Positions 40,007 to 52,123 of a DNA stretch of 64,000 nucleotides are shown here, one piece after another. The translations under genes were made by a program, and so were the position numbers. The notes under the pieces are model-generated. The model worked only from the letters and a program-made list of their open reading frames with translations. It did not search any database and was not told the origin of the DNA. Positions within the stretch are counted from its first letter, which is position 1. Every line of letters begins with the position of its first letter. The stretch lies in NCBI GenBank assembly GCA_009801085.1, contig VNWV01000002.1, forward strand, positions 3,844,001 to 3,908,000. The letters are read 5' to 3'. Source of the stretch: Lasiodiplodia sp. COLG20 (taxonomy: Eukaryota > Ascomycota > Dothideomycetes > Botryosphaeriales > Botryosphaeriaceae).

Positions 40007-42535
40007 TTACCACGTACCCTTCTTCTTCTTGTTGGCACGCTTCTTCCTCTTCTTCTTTTGCGTTCCGGAAACACCAGGGAGCACTTGGCTATCACCAGTG
40101 GCGCTAGCATGGTCATCATCCTTTGAGTCATCCTTCGAGTCATCTTTCGAGTCATCCTTTGAGCCGTCCAAGTTGGAGGGGCCAGCTTCACTCTCAGGCT
40201 GTTTACCTGCTGAAGACTCGATGTTAACAAACCCGCTGTGACCGCTGCTGCTGCCCCAATTCTTGTGCGACGAACCGTGCGAGTGATGAGAGTGGCTAGA
40301 ACCCTTGCGATCCTGCTCGTCGTCCGAGCTGCTCGAGACATCGAGAACCATCTTCTTGACGCCGTTGACGTCGATGACGTTTTCCGATATTGAGCCCGAC
40401 CTGACGACAGACTTTGCAGCGTTAGGAGAGCGAGGGGCGGATCCACTGCCCACCGAGCCAACGGTGCTAGAGCTGTTCGATCTACGGTCGCCGAAGGGGC
40501 GATTGTCGATAACAATCTTCTTTTTAGATGACGAGTTACTCGCGTTCGAGGACTTCTTGGACAGAGGACGTTCGGAGTCAGCAAGCGGCGCACTGTTTCC
40601 AATAGCGCCGTAACTTGTAGCGACAGCGTGAGCACCATCTCTGGCGTCACTGCCACTGTTGGCGAGAACACCTTCACCGATGCCGCCCGAGAGAGCGGTC
40701 GGTCCGGTCAGGGGGTGGGAGTCCAGCTCCGAGGGAGCAGCTGGGGCCTTGCCATTTCCATTTTCAGAAGTTCCTTCGGGGATCGTGCTAACGCTCGGCT
40801 TGATCTTGACAGTGCTGATGCGGGTAGACCTAGGGTTGCTGGCAGCATTGGACGGTCCAAGATGCTTGAGATGCTCCCTCAACTCGGAGGGAGTATCACT
40901 ACGAAGGCTCATTGGCTTGGCTTTTCCGATGGAACCGTGACCACTGCTGCTGCGACGCATCAAGAACTTGACTTGAGGGCTAGTTCCCAACACACGACTG
41001 CTGTCGGTGCTCTTCCTGCGCGCATCGTTTCCCAGCAGAGCAGTATTCTCATCGGCATCGAGCTCGTCCAGATGACGCTCGGCGACGATCTCGCCCTTGG
41101 GGACACGATTGCGGGGCGAGGGGGTGATACGGCGAATGGCTTTGTGGACATCAATGAACACGTCAGACTCGTCGATGATTTCCCTGATGCAGTGTTAGCG
41201 CTTGAACCGGGCGTAATTTACGTGGGGATTTGACACTCACTCTCCGATAAGCTCCTCAATCACATCCTCGAGAGTAACGACACCAAGGGCACCAAACGAT
41301 TCACCGGGGAAGTCGGAAACAAGCACCATGTGGGACTTGCCCTCCTGGAAGAAGTTGACAATGTCCAGGCAGCTGGTCTCGGGGCGGGTCTCAGGAAGAG
41401 TGGCCAGAGCGAAGTCACGGACTTGCTTGCAGTCCTCGGGGTCGTAGGTAATCAGCAGCTTAACCAGGAGCATGCCAACGAAGTTGCGCGGGTTGTCAGG
41501 CTGGTAGATGGGGATTCTGGAGTAGCCAGCCGAGAGAATCGTGTCCATCATCTTCTCATCGAGCACGGTATCGGCAGACATGGTGAAAACGTCATTCATC
41601 GGGGTCATGATGCTGCCCACGGGCTTCTCCTTAAGATCCAGCACAGCACTGATAATTGTAACTTCATCCTGGTTCAGACGCTCCTCGGGGCTTTCGCCAA
41701 GAGTTTTGTGCAGAGTAACCAGCGTCTTCAGGCCAGCCTTCTTGTATGTTGTTCCGTGGTCCTCTCCCAAGAGGTAGTCCAGCAATTTCGCCGTGGGCCA
41801 GGCGACGGGACACATGATCCACATCAGGCCGAGCACGATGGGCGACATCCATGCTCCAATTGGCAGGCCATAGCGGACGCAGATACTCTGGGGGACGACT
41901 TCACCGAAAATGACTGTCGCGACAGTGTCAGCGGCGCAGCAATGGAGAGTGGCGGCGAAAATCACGCATCAGGTGGACTTACCAATCAGGACGGTACTGC
42001 TGACAACGGCCGGCCAGCCTCCGCCAAGCGAGCGGTCGAGGACGATAGGCAGCGTCTCGTTGGTGATAACGTTGCTAAGAAGTAGTGTGACCAAGACCCA
42101 GTGCTTGCCCTTCTGGAGCAGACGAAGCACGCGTGCGGCATTTTTGCGCTCGGAACCGTCACCGGACGCAGCAAGGACCTGGAGGTAGATCTCATCTTGG
42201 CCCATGAGGCTGGATTGAGACAGCGGTCAGTGACGGTGCGACGTGAAAACGAGGGTGGCGCGAGGTGCGACTTACGCAATGGTTAGACCGGCAAAGACAC
42301 CTCCAAGCAGCACGAGAGCGACGGCGACGCTCAGGTAGATCCAGAGGCTGGCATCGCTCGGATCCTTGGGCAGATCCTCTTCGAGGACTGCGATGGGGAT
42401 GTGCCTGAGTGGCGCGGCATGTCCGACGGCGGACAGCAGAAGGCCGGCCGAGAGGAGCGCAATGGGTCTCACTCGGGCGAGGCCATTGGAAGCAAAAGGG
42501 CCGCTTGCAAGGGCCCTCGCGAAGACCAGAGACAT
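40007..42535 (-). CDS. MAM3: CNNM/Mam3-type membrane protein with DUF21 and CBS domains
   Basis: Four exons: 42535-42276, 42209-41983, 41913-41241 and 41183-40007, 778 residues, phases consistent. A hydrophobic signal-like N-terminus ([17 protein letters not shown]) precedes a DUF21/CNNM transmembrane domain: [54 protein letters not shown] and [18 protein letters not shown] pair follows ([37 protein letters not shown], then [20 protein letters not shown]). The last 370 residues are disordered and Ser-rich, end in a [13 protein letters not shown] patch and contain an SKDD repeat. The family in yeast lies in the vacuolar membrane and affects divalent-metal (manganese, magnesium) handling. ATG 42535 is the first in frame. 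Confidence 0.93.
40116..40163 (-). repeat. 12-bp tandem repeat encoding SKDD units in MAM3
   Basis: Four 12-bp units (tcatccttygag with minor third-position changes) encode DSKD repeated near the C-terminus of MAM3. Being a multiple of three, copy-number change would keep the frame. Confidence 0.8.
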
Positions 42536-43095
42536 TGGCAAGCCTGCAGAGGGGCTGGGAGGGTATTGTCGCGTGTAGCAACGTGGACGAGTCGACGCTT
42601 GGGATGGCGAAGGTGGGTGTTTTGAAGGGCTCTGGGAGGGTCGCAGTCTGCGCGCAGATCACCCTAGGGCGCGCGCTTTTCGAGCGCACGTATGGCGGTC
42701 AACGGGGTTCGGCACCACTCTTTTCTCGCAATCAGCCACACAGAACAGTCCACGCGCGCGCATCCACTTGGTGTTGGGTCCTGGGCGTGTCGGTCAACCT
42801 CGCAGGGCTGATATGCACAGTCTTCACGAGAAGTGTCTTCGGGCACGCCGGTAGAGTCCCGCAGGAGCCGGGCGAACGCTGACGGTGCCAGCCGCCGTCT
42901 GCGAACCCATGCGGAAAGCGGCAAGTGATGGCCGCTAGGCCAAGCCCTCCGCAGCGCCGTGCAGCACCTCTCGGCGGCCTCGAAGCGCCCTCACGACTGG
43001 CGCATGGGTTCCTGCGTGCCTCCAGCTATGCCGCCGCTAGCCGCTCTCTCTCTGGTACATATCCCCGCCAGACGTCCCCATCTCTTCCCCAGATT
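42536..43095. promoter_or_regulatory. Divergent promoter region, MAM3 / BCKDHB
   Basis: 560 bases between divergent starts. An in-frame ATG for the rightward gene at 42925 falls inside, so part of this could be coding for a longer presequence. No named element is recognised. Confidence 0.35.
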
Positions 43096-44415
43096 ATGTT
43101 GCGCCCCGCACTCGTCGAAGCTGTCATGAAATCGCGTGTACCACTGTCACCACGGCGTCTTGTGACGTCTGTCGCCGCCAGCCGAGCGACAATCTATCCC
43201 CGACGGCCCTACTCCACACATCCGCCGAACGCCCGCCTTAACCTGCCCATCGACTACGCAACCACCCCGCTGCTCGCCCACACCCCCAAGTCGAGCCTCT
43301 CGAATTCCGAGCTGCCCCAGCATGTCCGCGACTCGAAGACCACGCGCCAGAACATGTTCCAGGCTGTCAACTCCGCCCTGCGCCATGCCCTGTCGACCGA
43401 CGATCGCGTGCTCGTGTTCGGCGAAGATGTAGCCTTCGGTGGCGTCTTTCGATGCTCCATGGGGCTAGCCAACGATTTTGGCTCCGAGAGAGTCTTTAAC
43501 ACTCCGCTGAGCGAGCAGGGCATCGTGGGGTTCGCCATTGGTGCCGCGCTAGAAGGAATGAAGCCAGTTGCTGAAATCCAGTTTGCCGACTACGTCTACC
43601 CAGCCTTCGACCAATTAGTGAACGAGGCAGCCAAGGTGAGGTACAGGGCAGGCACAACGGACATGCATGCTGGAGGCCTCGTGGTACGAATGCCCATGGG
43701 GGGTGTAGGGCACGGTGCATTGTGAGTCCAGAGCTGGTTGGCTGGCCTCCGGGCATGCTAACCTTTGTTTCAGATACCACTCTCAATCACCTGAGGCTCT
43801 CTTCACCCATATTCCTGGATTGCGCGTAGTCGTTCCGCGCTCGCCAATTCAAGCCAAAGGCTTACTCCTAGCATCTATCGCGTGCAACGACCCCGTCGTG
43901 TTCATGGAGCCCAAGATCCTCTACCGAGCAGCCGTGGAGCAAGTGCCTAATGAAGCATACACCCTGCCTTTGTCGAAAGCAGAAATTTTGAAAGAAGGAA
44001 AAGACGTGACCCTTATCTCTTATGGAACTCCTTTGTACAATTGCTCAAGCGCCATCGCTGCCGCCGAGAAGGATTTCGGTGTTAGCGTTGAGTTGATTGA
44101 TTTGAGGACCATTTATCCCTGGGACCGGCCGACCATCTTGAGCAGCGTGAACAAGACTGGGAGAGCCATCGTCGTGCACGAGAGTATGATAAACTCTGGT
44201 GTCGGCGCCGAGGTCGCAGCAACAATTCAAGAAGGTGCATTCTTGAGACTGGAAGCACCTGTGCAGCGTGTCGCAGGATGGAGCACGCACATGGGTCTGT
44301 TGTATGAAAAGTTTAACATTCCTGACGTCGTCCGTAAGTTAACTAACCCTCCCAAGCTTCAACCACTAATTGTTTAGGGATATACGATGCGATTCGGAAA
44401 GTCGTCGAGTACTAG
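43096..44415 (+). CDS. BCKDHB: Branched-chain 2-oxoacid dehydrogenase E1 beta subunit, mitochondrial
   Basis: Decarboxylates the keto acids of Leu, Ile and Val as the thiamine-diphosphate E1 (alpha2beta2) of the mitochondrial complex. Three exons: 43096-43721, 43774-44333 and 44378-44415, 407 residues; the last exon encodes only [11 protein letters not shown] and a stop. The N-terminus ([20 protein letters not shown] onward, many Arg/Ser, no acid until the mature part) is a mitochondrial presequence. Conserved motifs are [56 protein letters not shown] with the ThDP-activating glutamate, [20 protein letters not shown] and the C-terminal RTIYPWD. Starting at ATG 42925 instead would add 57 residues; the shorter start was chosen because its presequence length suits the family. 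The alpha subunit is not nearby. Confidence 0.93.
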
Positions 44416-44749
44416 TGTTAAGAATCAAATAGCATGTCTCCTCGCATTTTTCTGCCGGCGCCTTAGCATTCTATCCAATGTTGAAAAGTTTGCGGCATGG
44501 CATTATTTCTCCGCAGAACTGAGCGTTCGCTGCACTCCGAGCATAGCACCGAAAGATTATATCTGAATATCATGTGTAATCAGAACTTCAATAGTAGAAG
44601 TAGAACCCAATCACCTAAAGATAAATTTTGACTATGTCGAGTATTCAGCTACAAGTGAAAACATCCCTCGAGGATGCAGCCACGAGCATCTACGCTAAAT
44701 ACACCACTGATCAAGTGACTCGTACGCAATACTTCCCAACCTCAACTCC
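44416..44749. other. Intergenic between convergent genes
   Basis: 334 AT-rich bases between converging stops. No gene is seen. Confidence 0.5.
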
Positions 44750-45794
44750 TCACTCCACCGTAACAAACCCCTCCATCACCTCCACCGCGCTCCCCGTCAA
44801 CACGACCTCACTCACCGCCGCCCCATCCTCCGTCCTCACCACCTTGACAAAAATATCACACCTCCTCCCCATCTCCACCCCCTGCACGAGATGAAACTCG
44901 AACGGTCCCGCACCCTTCTCCCTCCCCTCCTTCAGCGCCAAATAGCAGCACAGCGCCGCGCTCGCGCTTCCCGTCCCGGGATCCTCCCTCGTCCCGATCG
45001 ACCGCGTGCGCAGCAGGCGCCGCTGGGGCTGGTCAGCAGCCTTCGGATCGTCGGGCCCGAGGTCGACGTAGAAAAACGACCCCGTGAACCCGCCGTCCCA
45101 CCCGCTGCCGGCGTCCAGCCACTTGCCGGCGTACGCGTCGGGGACGGGGACGAGGCCGGCGGTCATGCTGCCCAGCGCGTCGAGCGTCGGGAGCGGGACG
45201 AGGCAGAAGGCCATGCCGCGGACGATGGAGACGATGGGGACGGAAGAAGAAGAAGAGGCATCGGTAGAGGAAGGGGAGGACAGGGGTAGGGGGTGAGGGG
45301 GCCGGAAAGAGTGTTCGTAGACGGCATGGGGGAGGCGGACGGAGGCGGTGCGGGTGGAGGCGTTGTAGTCGAGCGGGATGGTGCCGGCGAGGGTGCGCAG
45401 GGTGTGCGTGTGGGGGAAGAACGGCGCGCCGGTAGTGGAGACGAAGATGGCGGTGCCGATGGTGGGGTCTAGATTGTTGCGTTAGAGATAGGGCGTTTGA
45501 TTGGTGGTTTGTAAGAGGGGTATTGGAGTCGTGGGGGCTGGGGAACTTACGGCCGGCGAAGGTCATGCGTGAGCGCGCGGTGAAAATGTCGTAGTCGGCG
45601 ACTGTGCCATCGTCGTTTTCGGACGGCTCATGCAAGAACGTGATTTCAGACAGATTGAACTCGGTCGCAATCTTCTGCTTCTCCTCCTCCGTGAGGGTGT
45701 TGCGATAGGACGTAGGCACTCGAACAACAGCAAGAGAATTGCCGCTGAAGGGCGTCGTGGTGAAGACGTCCAAAGTAGTGAAAGGCAGCTTCAT
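44750..45794 (-). CDS. PhzF-family isomerase/epimerase-like protein
   Basis: Two exons, 45794-45551 and 45468-44750, 320 residues; the 82-nt intron (GTAAGT to CAATCTAG) splits the codon in FAGHPTIGTA. The family motifs are FTTLDVFTTTPFSGNSLAVV at the N-terminus with its following LSEITFLHEP (the glutamate is the acid-base residue in PhzF), then FAGHPTIGTAIF and, near the C-terminus, RSIGTREDPGTGSASAALC. The fold is two diaminopimelate-epimerase-like halves. PhzF itself acts in phenazine synthesis in bacteria, but most fungal members have unknown substrates and nothing next to this gene suggests phenazine production. Third-codon GC is very high in exon 2. Confidence 0.9.
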
Positions 45795-46221
45795 GGTTGC
45801 GTTCCAATTTTTTTTTTATTCAAACTATTTGCTTGATTCTGTGTAAGATGGTTGTTGATATTCGAGTTGCACAAAGGTGTCAAGGACAACTAATATAGCT
45901 TACTGTGTGCATGAGTCACCTTGTACCTTGGGCGTTCCTTTTGTCAGCAACGTAGAGTCATTAGCATTCCACCCAGATAAGAAGGTCAATTGATTTACAC
46001 AAAGCGTACCTGTAATAATATTTTATGTTGGTCCTCCGGGAGCCTTTGCATTCGTGTCCATCTGGGGAGGAATTCATACAGACTGTAATATGGGCAGGTC
46101 ATGAATTGGATCATTCTATACAATTAAGTTCGAAGAACATGCAGGAGATATTGCACCCCTTAAGCCCATCGGGAATATATGCTAGGTGAACCGAAATAAG
46201 AACAAGAAACAAGGGTATCTC
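45795..46221. other. Intergenic, 427 bases
   Basis: AT-rich region upstream of the PhzF-like gene and downstream of the SANT-like gene, both on the minus strand. A T-run lies just before the PhzF start. Nothing else is seen. Confidence 0.45.
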
Positions 46222-48483
46222 TTAGAACGTGGGAATTCGTTCTGTCCACTCCCGATCCCCTAACATGCGCTTGAAGTACTGGGATTTTTGGACAATCTCC
46301 AATACGTTAAACCGACGCAAAGCACCGCCCGGGCGGCAGTGACTTTTGATGATCTTGCGGTACACCATGTATCTTGGGTTGCCTGTGTATGCGTTAGTAC
46401 CCTTTCACGTGTATCGTGGTGTTGACTCACTAAATTCTATGGCTGTGTATTTTGACAGGGCTTCCATGAGCGTCAGACACTCGAGATCAGTCCAGTCAAC
46501 CCCCACAAGTTCCTGGGTCATCTCCAGACTGTGCCTTCGCGGATTGGTCCGTGGATGATGAAACATGACAACTCTGTCAAAGGGTTGGCCATTTACATCA
46601 ATGTCCCGGATAAGTTCCGGCTCGCGAGCTGAAGGAGGAGGGACGGCATCAAGATGACTCCATCGGCTACAATCTGGCTCGATCTCTTTGCGGAGAATAT
46701 GGAGTCGTCTCCAGTCGTCCAACAATGCTCTTCGGGGGGCCTCCTCTTCAGCCTCTCGCTCTTTTCTAATTCGAGTCTCCTCAATTCTTCTCTTCTCATT
46801 TTGCAAGGCTTGCTCTCGTTCATCCCGTTTAGTTTGCTTTCTGATGAGCTGGAGAAGAAGATAGTGGCATTTCTTGAGAGGAGCAATAACATGGTGCCGG
46901 GCTGGTTTAACAATGTTAAGATCACTCGCCACTTGGAGTCCGCTCGCCTTAATACTTGACTTGGCACGCTCGTTGAGATTAATGATTGCGGCCATAAAGA
47001 AAGCAATTTCTTCCAATTGGGCCGTGGGAATCGAGCCGTCATCTCCACAGAAGGATTGTGCATAGAAGTCGACGGTTTTGCAGAGAGCTCTGAGAAGGCT
47101 TGGAATGATGTATGCATAGACATCCTGGAAGAGGAAATTTTTGATCTTCTTTTTGTCCGTCAAGTCGAACTTGTCGAGGTCGCTCGTAAGAATGGCTACG
47201 GCATCCCTCACTTGCGCAGACTTGACACAGGTCAATTCCGTCGATGTCCCCGTAGAGTCTTTGATGTCTCTCATAATATCGGAACAGGCATGCAACACGC
47301 CTTTGGTGGAATCATTGCGCTCTTTCAGCTTGTTGCTGGCCCGTTGCTGGCAAACTTTTTTCACCCCTTTCTTGTTGTTCCAAATTTCACTCAAGAACTC
47401 TTTCAGATCATCAGGTCCGTCGATCTGAAATGGATACGATGGAACACTAGAATATAACTCTGTCGTTAACGCGTCCGCAGATTCCTCTTCAGGGCCTTCG
47501 TTAGCTTGTTCATGATCTGGGAGCTCTTGTTCAGGCTCTGAGAGCTCTTGTTCAGGCTCTGAGGCTTCTTCTTCATATTCCAAGGCTTCTTGAACACTAG
47601 TTCTCTTGGATTTCATCTGCGATAACTTTTGGGATGAAGTAATTGCTTTTTTGGGCGTCGATTTTGACTTCTTGGAGCCTGAAGGTGTTGTACTCGTAGT
47701 GCTTTTGTTTTCGACGCGTCTATTTCCTTCCTCTGACTGCACGGCTTCTCCTGTCTTCGATTTTCTCTGGCTTGTCTTGGCTGAATCGGTCATTTGGCGT
47801 TTGATAATTTCAGCATTTGTCGCGGTCTTTTTTGGGCGGCCTCGCTTCCTTTTCTGGGGCACTTCAGACACGGGGGCGGCCACTGCTGCATCTTCCTTGT
47901 CTTTCTGTGATCTCTGTGCCTTCGTAGACCGTCTTAGCTGACGTCTCTCAGATCCTTTCTCGTCCTCGGCCTGTGTCTCGGGCTGATCTGACGCAGAAGC
48001 AGACGCATGATTAGGCTTATAATTGACCGGTACTGCATGTACCTCTGGATGAGCTGATTTTTTGGCACTGCGTGGTGTAGACGTTGTACTGTGGCCGTCC
48101 CGCGAAGCAGCTCGTCTCTCGGCTTTGCTCGGAAGAGGGGCCGGACCACGACCATGTGATAAAAGTACAGCAGAGTCCATGAAAGCGGCTTGCTCCTCGT
48201 CTGTAAGTTTGCGGTTGCTCCCCAGTGATCGCGCAGATTGAGCCTCGCGTTGGATTTGCGAACTTGGCTCATCTTCACTTTCTTCTTGTAGTGACCTGGG
48301 AATGGCTCCATCATCATTGTCGCCATGGAACGGGGAATCCTGGGCCTCATCGGAGAGTCCTTCAAGAAAATCGTCCTTCAAGACTTCGTCATCGAGGGGG
48401 TGCGGATCAGGTTCCTCATCCGAGTTGTCCGGCGACGATGCAGTGCTCCCACGTCGCAAAGGGGCGCTCCTTAAGCGCGCCAT
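46222..48483 (-). CDS. Disordered nuclear protein with AT-hook-like motif and C-terminal SANT-like segment
   Basis: Two exons, 48483-46431 and 46382-46222, 737 residues. The reading frame is open further upstream but the first ATG in frame is at 48483 (MARLRSAPLRRGS). The first about 380 residues are acidic, Ser-rich and disordered, with an AT-hook-like KRKRGRPKKTA and a heptad-like EPEQEL repeat. From about residue 395 there is a helical domain (ELYSSVPSYPFQIDGPDDLK, then KNFLFQDVYAYIIPSLLRAL). A long charged coiled coil precedes a C-terminal unit of about 80 residues (GVDWTDLECLTLMEALSKY, then RYMVYRKIIKSHCRPGGALR, ending EWTERIPTF) that resembles a SANT/Myb-like helix bundle. I do not recognise a named orthologue; chromatin association is inferred from the motifs. 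Confidence 0.75.
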
Positions 48484-49221
48484 TGCGCTTGCTTGTTCAC
48501 CTGCTCCGTGGTTGTGGCCAGCAGAATGGTCGTGTGAAGTTGTTGTGGTGGGGAACTCAGCTGTGGAGTGACTGGAGCTTGGGTGCCAGCGGATGCCGGT
48601 GCGACGTATTCCCGTGTCACCATGCAAGGCAGGAACGGCAACCCTGTCTTATCTCGACGCATTTTCTTTTCTAATAATAAAGCTTCTTGACCCTTTCCGC
48701 AGTAGTCACCTGTCAAAACAAAGAGGCGCGACCGCAATAGGCCTGAGAGAAGCTGTCTTGACAGCCATGCGACCAACCAAATAATGTCAAGTCTGTCGCG
48801 GTGATTGCCCGGAGCTCACAGCGGACGAAACGCCGCTGAATGCAATGGGCCATGGAGGGGAAAAAACAGTAGCAAGAAGCAATCGTTGCTGAAGCTCAGA
48901 GAGGCGGTAGAGCACTGCCCGAGGCAGTGGCACCTGGAGACAAGCTGGTCACACACCTGCACATTGCCTCGGTCGCTCTTGCACTGCATAAGCGTGCACC
49001 GCCATAGCGGGTATCAGGTTGATATGTGTCTGCGACGCGCAATCAACTTACGACTCTCTTTTCTCTATCTCACTCTGGTTCTAGCCTCGGCGATTCGCAG
49101 ACCCTTGCGAGACCCTGCAGGTGGAGCTTGGGCCACGTCGCGCTCGCACGTGAGACGAGACCCACCTATTTCATCACCAGTTTCAGGCTTCACAGACACT
49201 GCAACAACCACCACCAGCACC
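48484..49221. promoter_or_regulatory. Divergent promoter region, SANT-like gene / PP2A activator
   Basis: 738 bases between divergent starts. It includes a run of codons in frame upstream of each ATG, but no conserved coding. No named element is recognised. Confidence 0.35.
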
Positions 49222-50714
49222 ATGGCCGACGGTAAACAAGCCATCAAGGCGCTGAACCAGCTTGGTTCCGCCGCGACCCATGAATTTGTGCTGCCGAAGA
49301 AGCAGATCAACGATGGCGAAGATGTCGGCTTCTTTCTGACCTCTACTGGCTATGCCGACATCATGACGTGGCTGCTGCAGCTGAATGCCGCCATGTTTCC
49401 CAAAAAGACCCCATCCTCATATGAAGCGTGGCAGCTGAACAGTGAGGCTGTCCAGTTGTCAGAGCCCGTGGCGAGATTGAGGGCTTTGATGGGACAGCTG
49501 GAAGCCATCATCGATGAGGCGCCTCCGGACCCCGGTCCACGGAGATTTGGCAACATCAGTTTCAGGAAGTGGTATGAGATTGTTGAATCTCGTTTACCCA
49601 AATTGCTGGACGAGGCCCTTTCCGCCGAGATCCTGAGCAGCGGAAAACCAACGTCTGCGAAGGACGAGCTTCAGGCCTACCTCGTCGGTAGCTTTGGTAG
49701 TGCTCAAAGACTGGACTACGGCACGGGCCACGAACTGAGCTTCCTTGCATTTCTCGGTGGTATTTGGAAGCTAGGAGGCTTCGCAAAGAGCGACCCTGGT
49801 GTTGAGGAGCGAGGAATTGTAATCGGTGTCATCGAGCCGTGAGTGCGTCGAAATGAGCCTGCACCGCCTTGCGCTAACTGCTCCCAGATACCTGCACCTT
49901 GTCCGCCGACTCATTTTGACCTACACGCTCGAACCAGCCGGCTCGCATGGAGTCTGGGGCCTTGACGATCATTCGTTCATCCCGTATATTTTTGGCTCCG
50001 CGCAACTATCGCCTCCTATTCAATCCGCCGCCGACATCCCCGGCGAGGGCTCGTTGCCTGATGCCCCCGAGCCGGGAGACGTCGCAAAGAAGAACGTGGT
50101 CGAACGAGAGCGCAGCGTCAACATGTACTTCAGCGCGATCGGCTTCATCTATGACGTGAAGAAGGGGCCGTTCTGGGAGCACAGCCCCATTCTGTTCGAC
50201 ATTTCTGGAGTACGAGCGGGCTGGGCGAAGATCAACAAGGTATGACTCTAATTTCCATTCTCGGCCCCTACGTTGACACCTTGCACAGGGCATGCTCAAG
50301 ATGTACAACGCGGAAGTGCTTTCCAAATTCCCCGTGGTACAGCATTTCCCATTCGGCTCGCTGTTTCGCTGGGAGAAAGACCCAACGGCGGCAGAGCCCC
50401 CAAAGTCTATTCATACCACAAGCCAGCCTTCCAGGGCGCCTGCGGGCCAGGCATCCGACGGTCCCCAGCGCTTCCCCGCGCAGGCGGGCACCGCTGCTCC
50501 GTGGGCATCAAACCCAGCAACGGGGCTGCCCATGACGGCTGCGCCGTGGGCTGCACGCCCGTCAGGGGGAACGGGCCGGCCGGGGATGACGCAAATGGGG
50601 GCGATGCCGGGAGTCACGACAGCGCCATGGAAGCAGAGCGCGCCACCGCAACCCGGCGATCGAGTACAAATGCCGCAGACGCAAGCACCGTGGGCGCGGA
50701 AAGACCCTTCATGA
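49222..50714 (+). CDS. RRD1: PP2A phosphatase activator (PTPA, Rrd-type peptidyl-prolyl isomerase)
   Basis: Activates PP2A-family phosphatases by helping load catalytic metals, with cis-trans isomerase activity in the family. Three exons: 49222-49838, 49888-50239 and 50289-50714, 464 residues. Conserved motifs are [80 protein letters not shown] and [20 protein letters not shown]. The C-terminal roughly 100 residues are Pro/Gly-rich with four APW motifs (TAAPWAS, TAAPWAA, TAPWKQ, QAPWARK), a feature I associate with the Rrd1 branch of filamentous fungi rather than Rrd2; the symbol is therefore tentative. ATG 49222 is preferred because its surroundings fit CACCATGG and the upstream frame is not protein-like. 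Confidence 0.9.
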
Positions 50715-51257
50715 CGGGAAATTGTCTTATATGGCGTCTCGGGGGCCTCGGGGATGACATGAATCGGGCTCGGGATTGCCGTCTCGCCATGGTTGAGTAG
50801 CAGATTTATTACCCGAATCTCGGCTGTTGGCGAGGGCCGGCGGCGGAGATTGAACGGCAGCGGACAATGCCCCTATCGGCCATCGGCGCACGGAGAGCAC
50901 GTTGCTGGGAGCGCGCGCAAGGCAGATAAAGTTATTGATTTCGTGCACGGCCGAGCAATCAGCGGTGCAATTGGCGCTTGGACCAAAAATAGCTTGAAAC
51001 CCTGAAACGGCCTTGGCGCGTCTATGAATCTGGGGCTGAGCAAGCTGCATCCTTGCGCGAGCGCTTTGAGCTCCTAGAGTCTCACGACCTCCTCCACTCC
51101 ACGACCGCCCGCCGACCGCTTCGCTCCTTTGGGCCATCGCTCCTTCAAAACCCGGACGCCTCCCGCCACAGCCTCCAAGTGCATCCTCTCCCCACACTCT
51201 TCCCCCTCACCCATCTGCTGCTGTTGAGCGCCTGCTCGACAGCCCACTACCGCCGCC
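50715..51257. other. Intergenic, 543 bases
   Basis: Between two rightward genes. The last 150 bases are C- and T-rich, a typical leader. No other feature is recognised. Confidence 0.45.
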
Positions 51258-52123
51258 ATGCCTGGAGTCCGTGAGTAGCCCTCGCCGCCTTGCACGCCCG
51301 GCCGACGAGCGTTGTCGCCCGCCGAGCCAGCCAACGCCACGACTCGTGCTAACCCATCTTCGCCAGCCCCTGATGCGATGGCCACGGTGAAGAAGGCCTT
51401 CAAGAACATGTTCAAGAAGAAGAAGGCTGCAAAGAAGACCGACGACAAGACGAACGCCGACGCTGCAAAGCCTGCCGACCAGGCTGCAACCGAGACCACC
51501 GCCGGCAAGCCGACCGAGACAACGCCCGCCGCTCCGGCCGCCGGCGCTGCCCCGGCCGCTGCTGCTGCTGCTGGTGCTGCCGCCGCCGCTCCTGCTGCCG
51601 CTGCAGACACGACCGACGCGAAGAAGCCGGAGGAGCCCAAGCCGGCCGACGCGCCTGCTGCTGCTGAAGGCGAAACCGCCAAGAAGGAGGAGGCTCCGGA
51701 AGCCACCGGTGAGTTCCCCGCCGCCGCCGCCCCCGCTCGCAGCCCGTGTCTATCAAGCCGCCCTTGATGCTAATGAAGTGCGCCTTGGCGACGACAGCTT
51801 CCGACGCTGCTCCCGCTGCTCCTGCTGCTGCTCCCGCCCCCGCGGACGCGACGACGGCCCCTGCCGCTGCAGACTCTACGGCAGCCCCCGAGGCTACCAC
51901 CTCGGAGGGCATGTCGGCTACCAGCGGCCCTCTCGACGATCACCCGAACCTTGACGCTGCGCCTGTCGAGGAGAAGCCTGCTGAGAAGACTGAAGAGAAG
52001 GCCGAGGAGAAGAAGGAGGAAGAGACTAAGACTGAGGAGGCCAAGACTGAGGAACCTTCGAAGACGGAGGAAGCCAAGCCCGAGGCTGCTGCCGCGGCTC
52101 CTGCGGCTACCGAGTCGAAGTAG
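51258..52123 (+). CDS. Low-complexity Ala/Lys/Glu-rich disordered protein
   Basis: Three exons: 51258-51270 (13 nt, MPGV and one base), 51367-51708 and 51798-52123, 226 residues. The start is basic and helical (ATVKKAFKNMFKKKKAAKKT), able to bind acidic surfaces or membranes. After it come long Ala/Pro runs, and the C-terminal 60 residues are KEKE-like (EEKPAEKTEEKAEEKKEEE and TEEAKTEEPSKTEEAK). There is no folded domain. Splice sites are GTGAGT/GCCAG and GTGAGT/GACAG, all in phase. Function is unknown. Its codon use and strong composition bias mean that homology is hard to see. Confidence 0.75.

Noticed and set aside
44740..46000. Phenazine biosynthesis locus because of the PhzF-like gene
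   Set aside because: PhzF homologues are widespread without phenazines, and no other phenazine gene is nearby.
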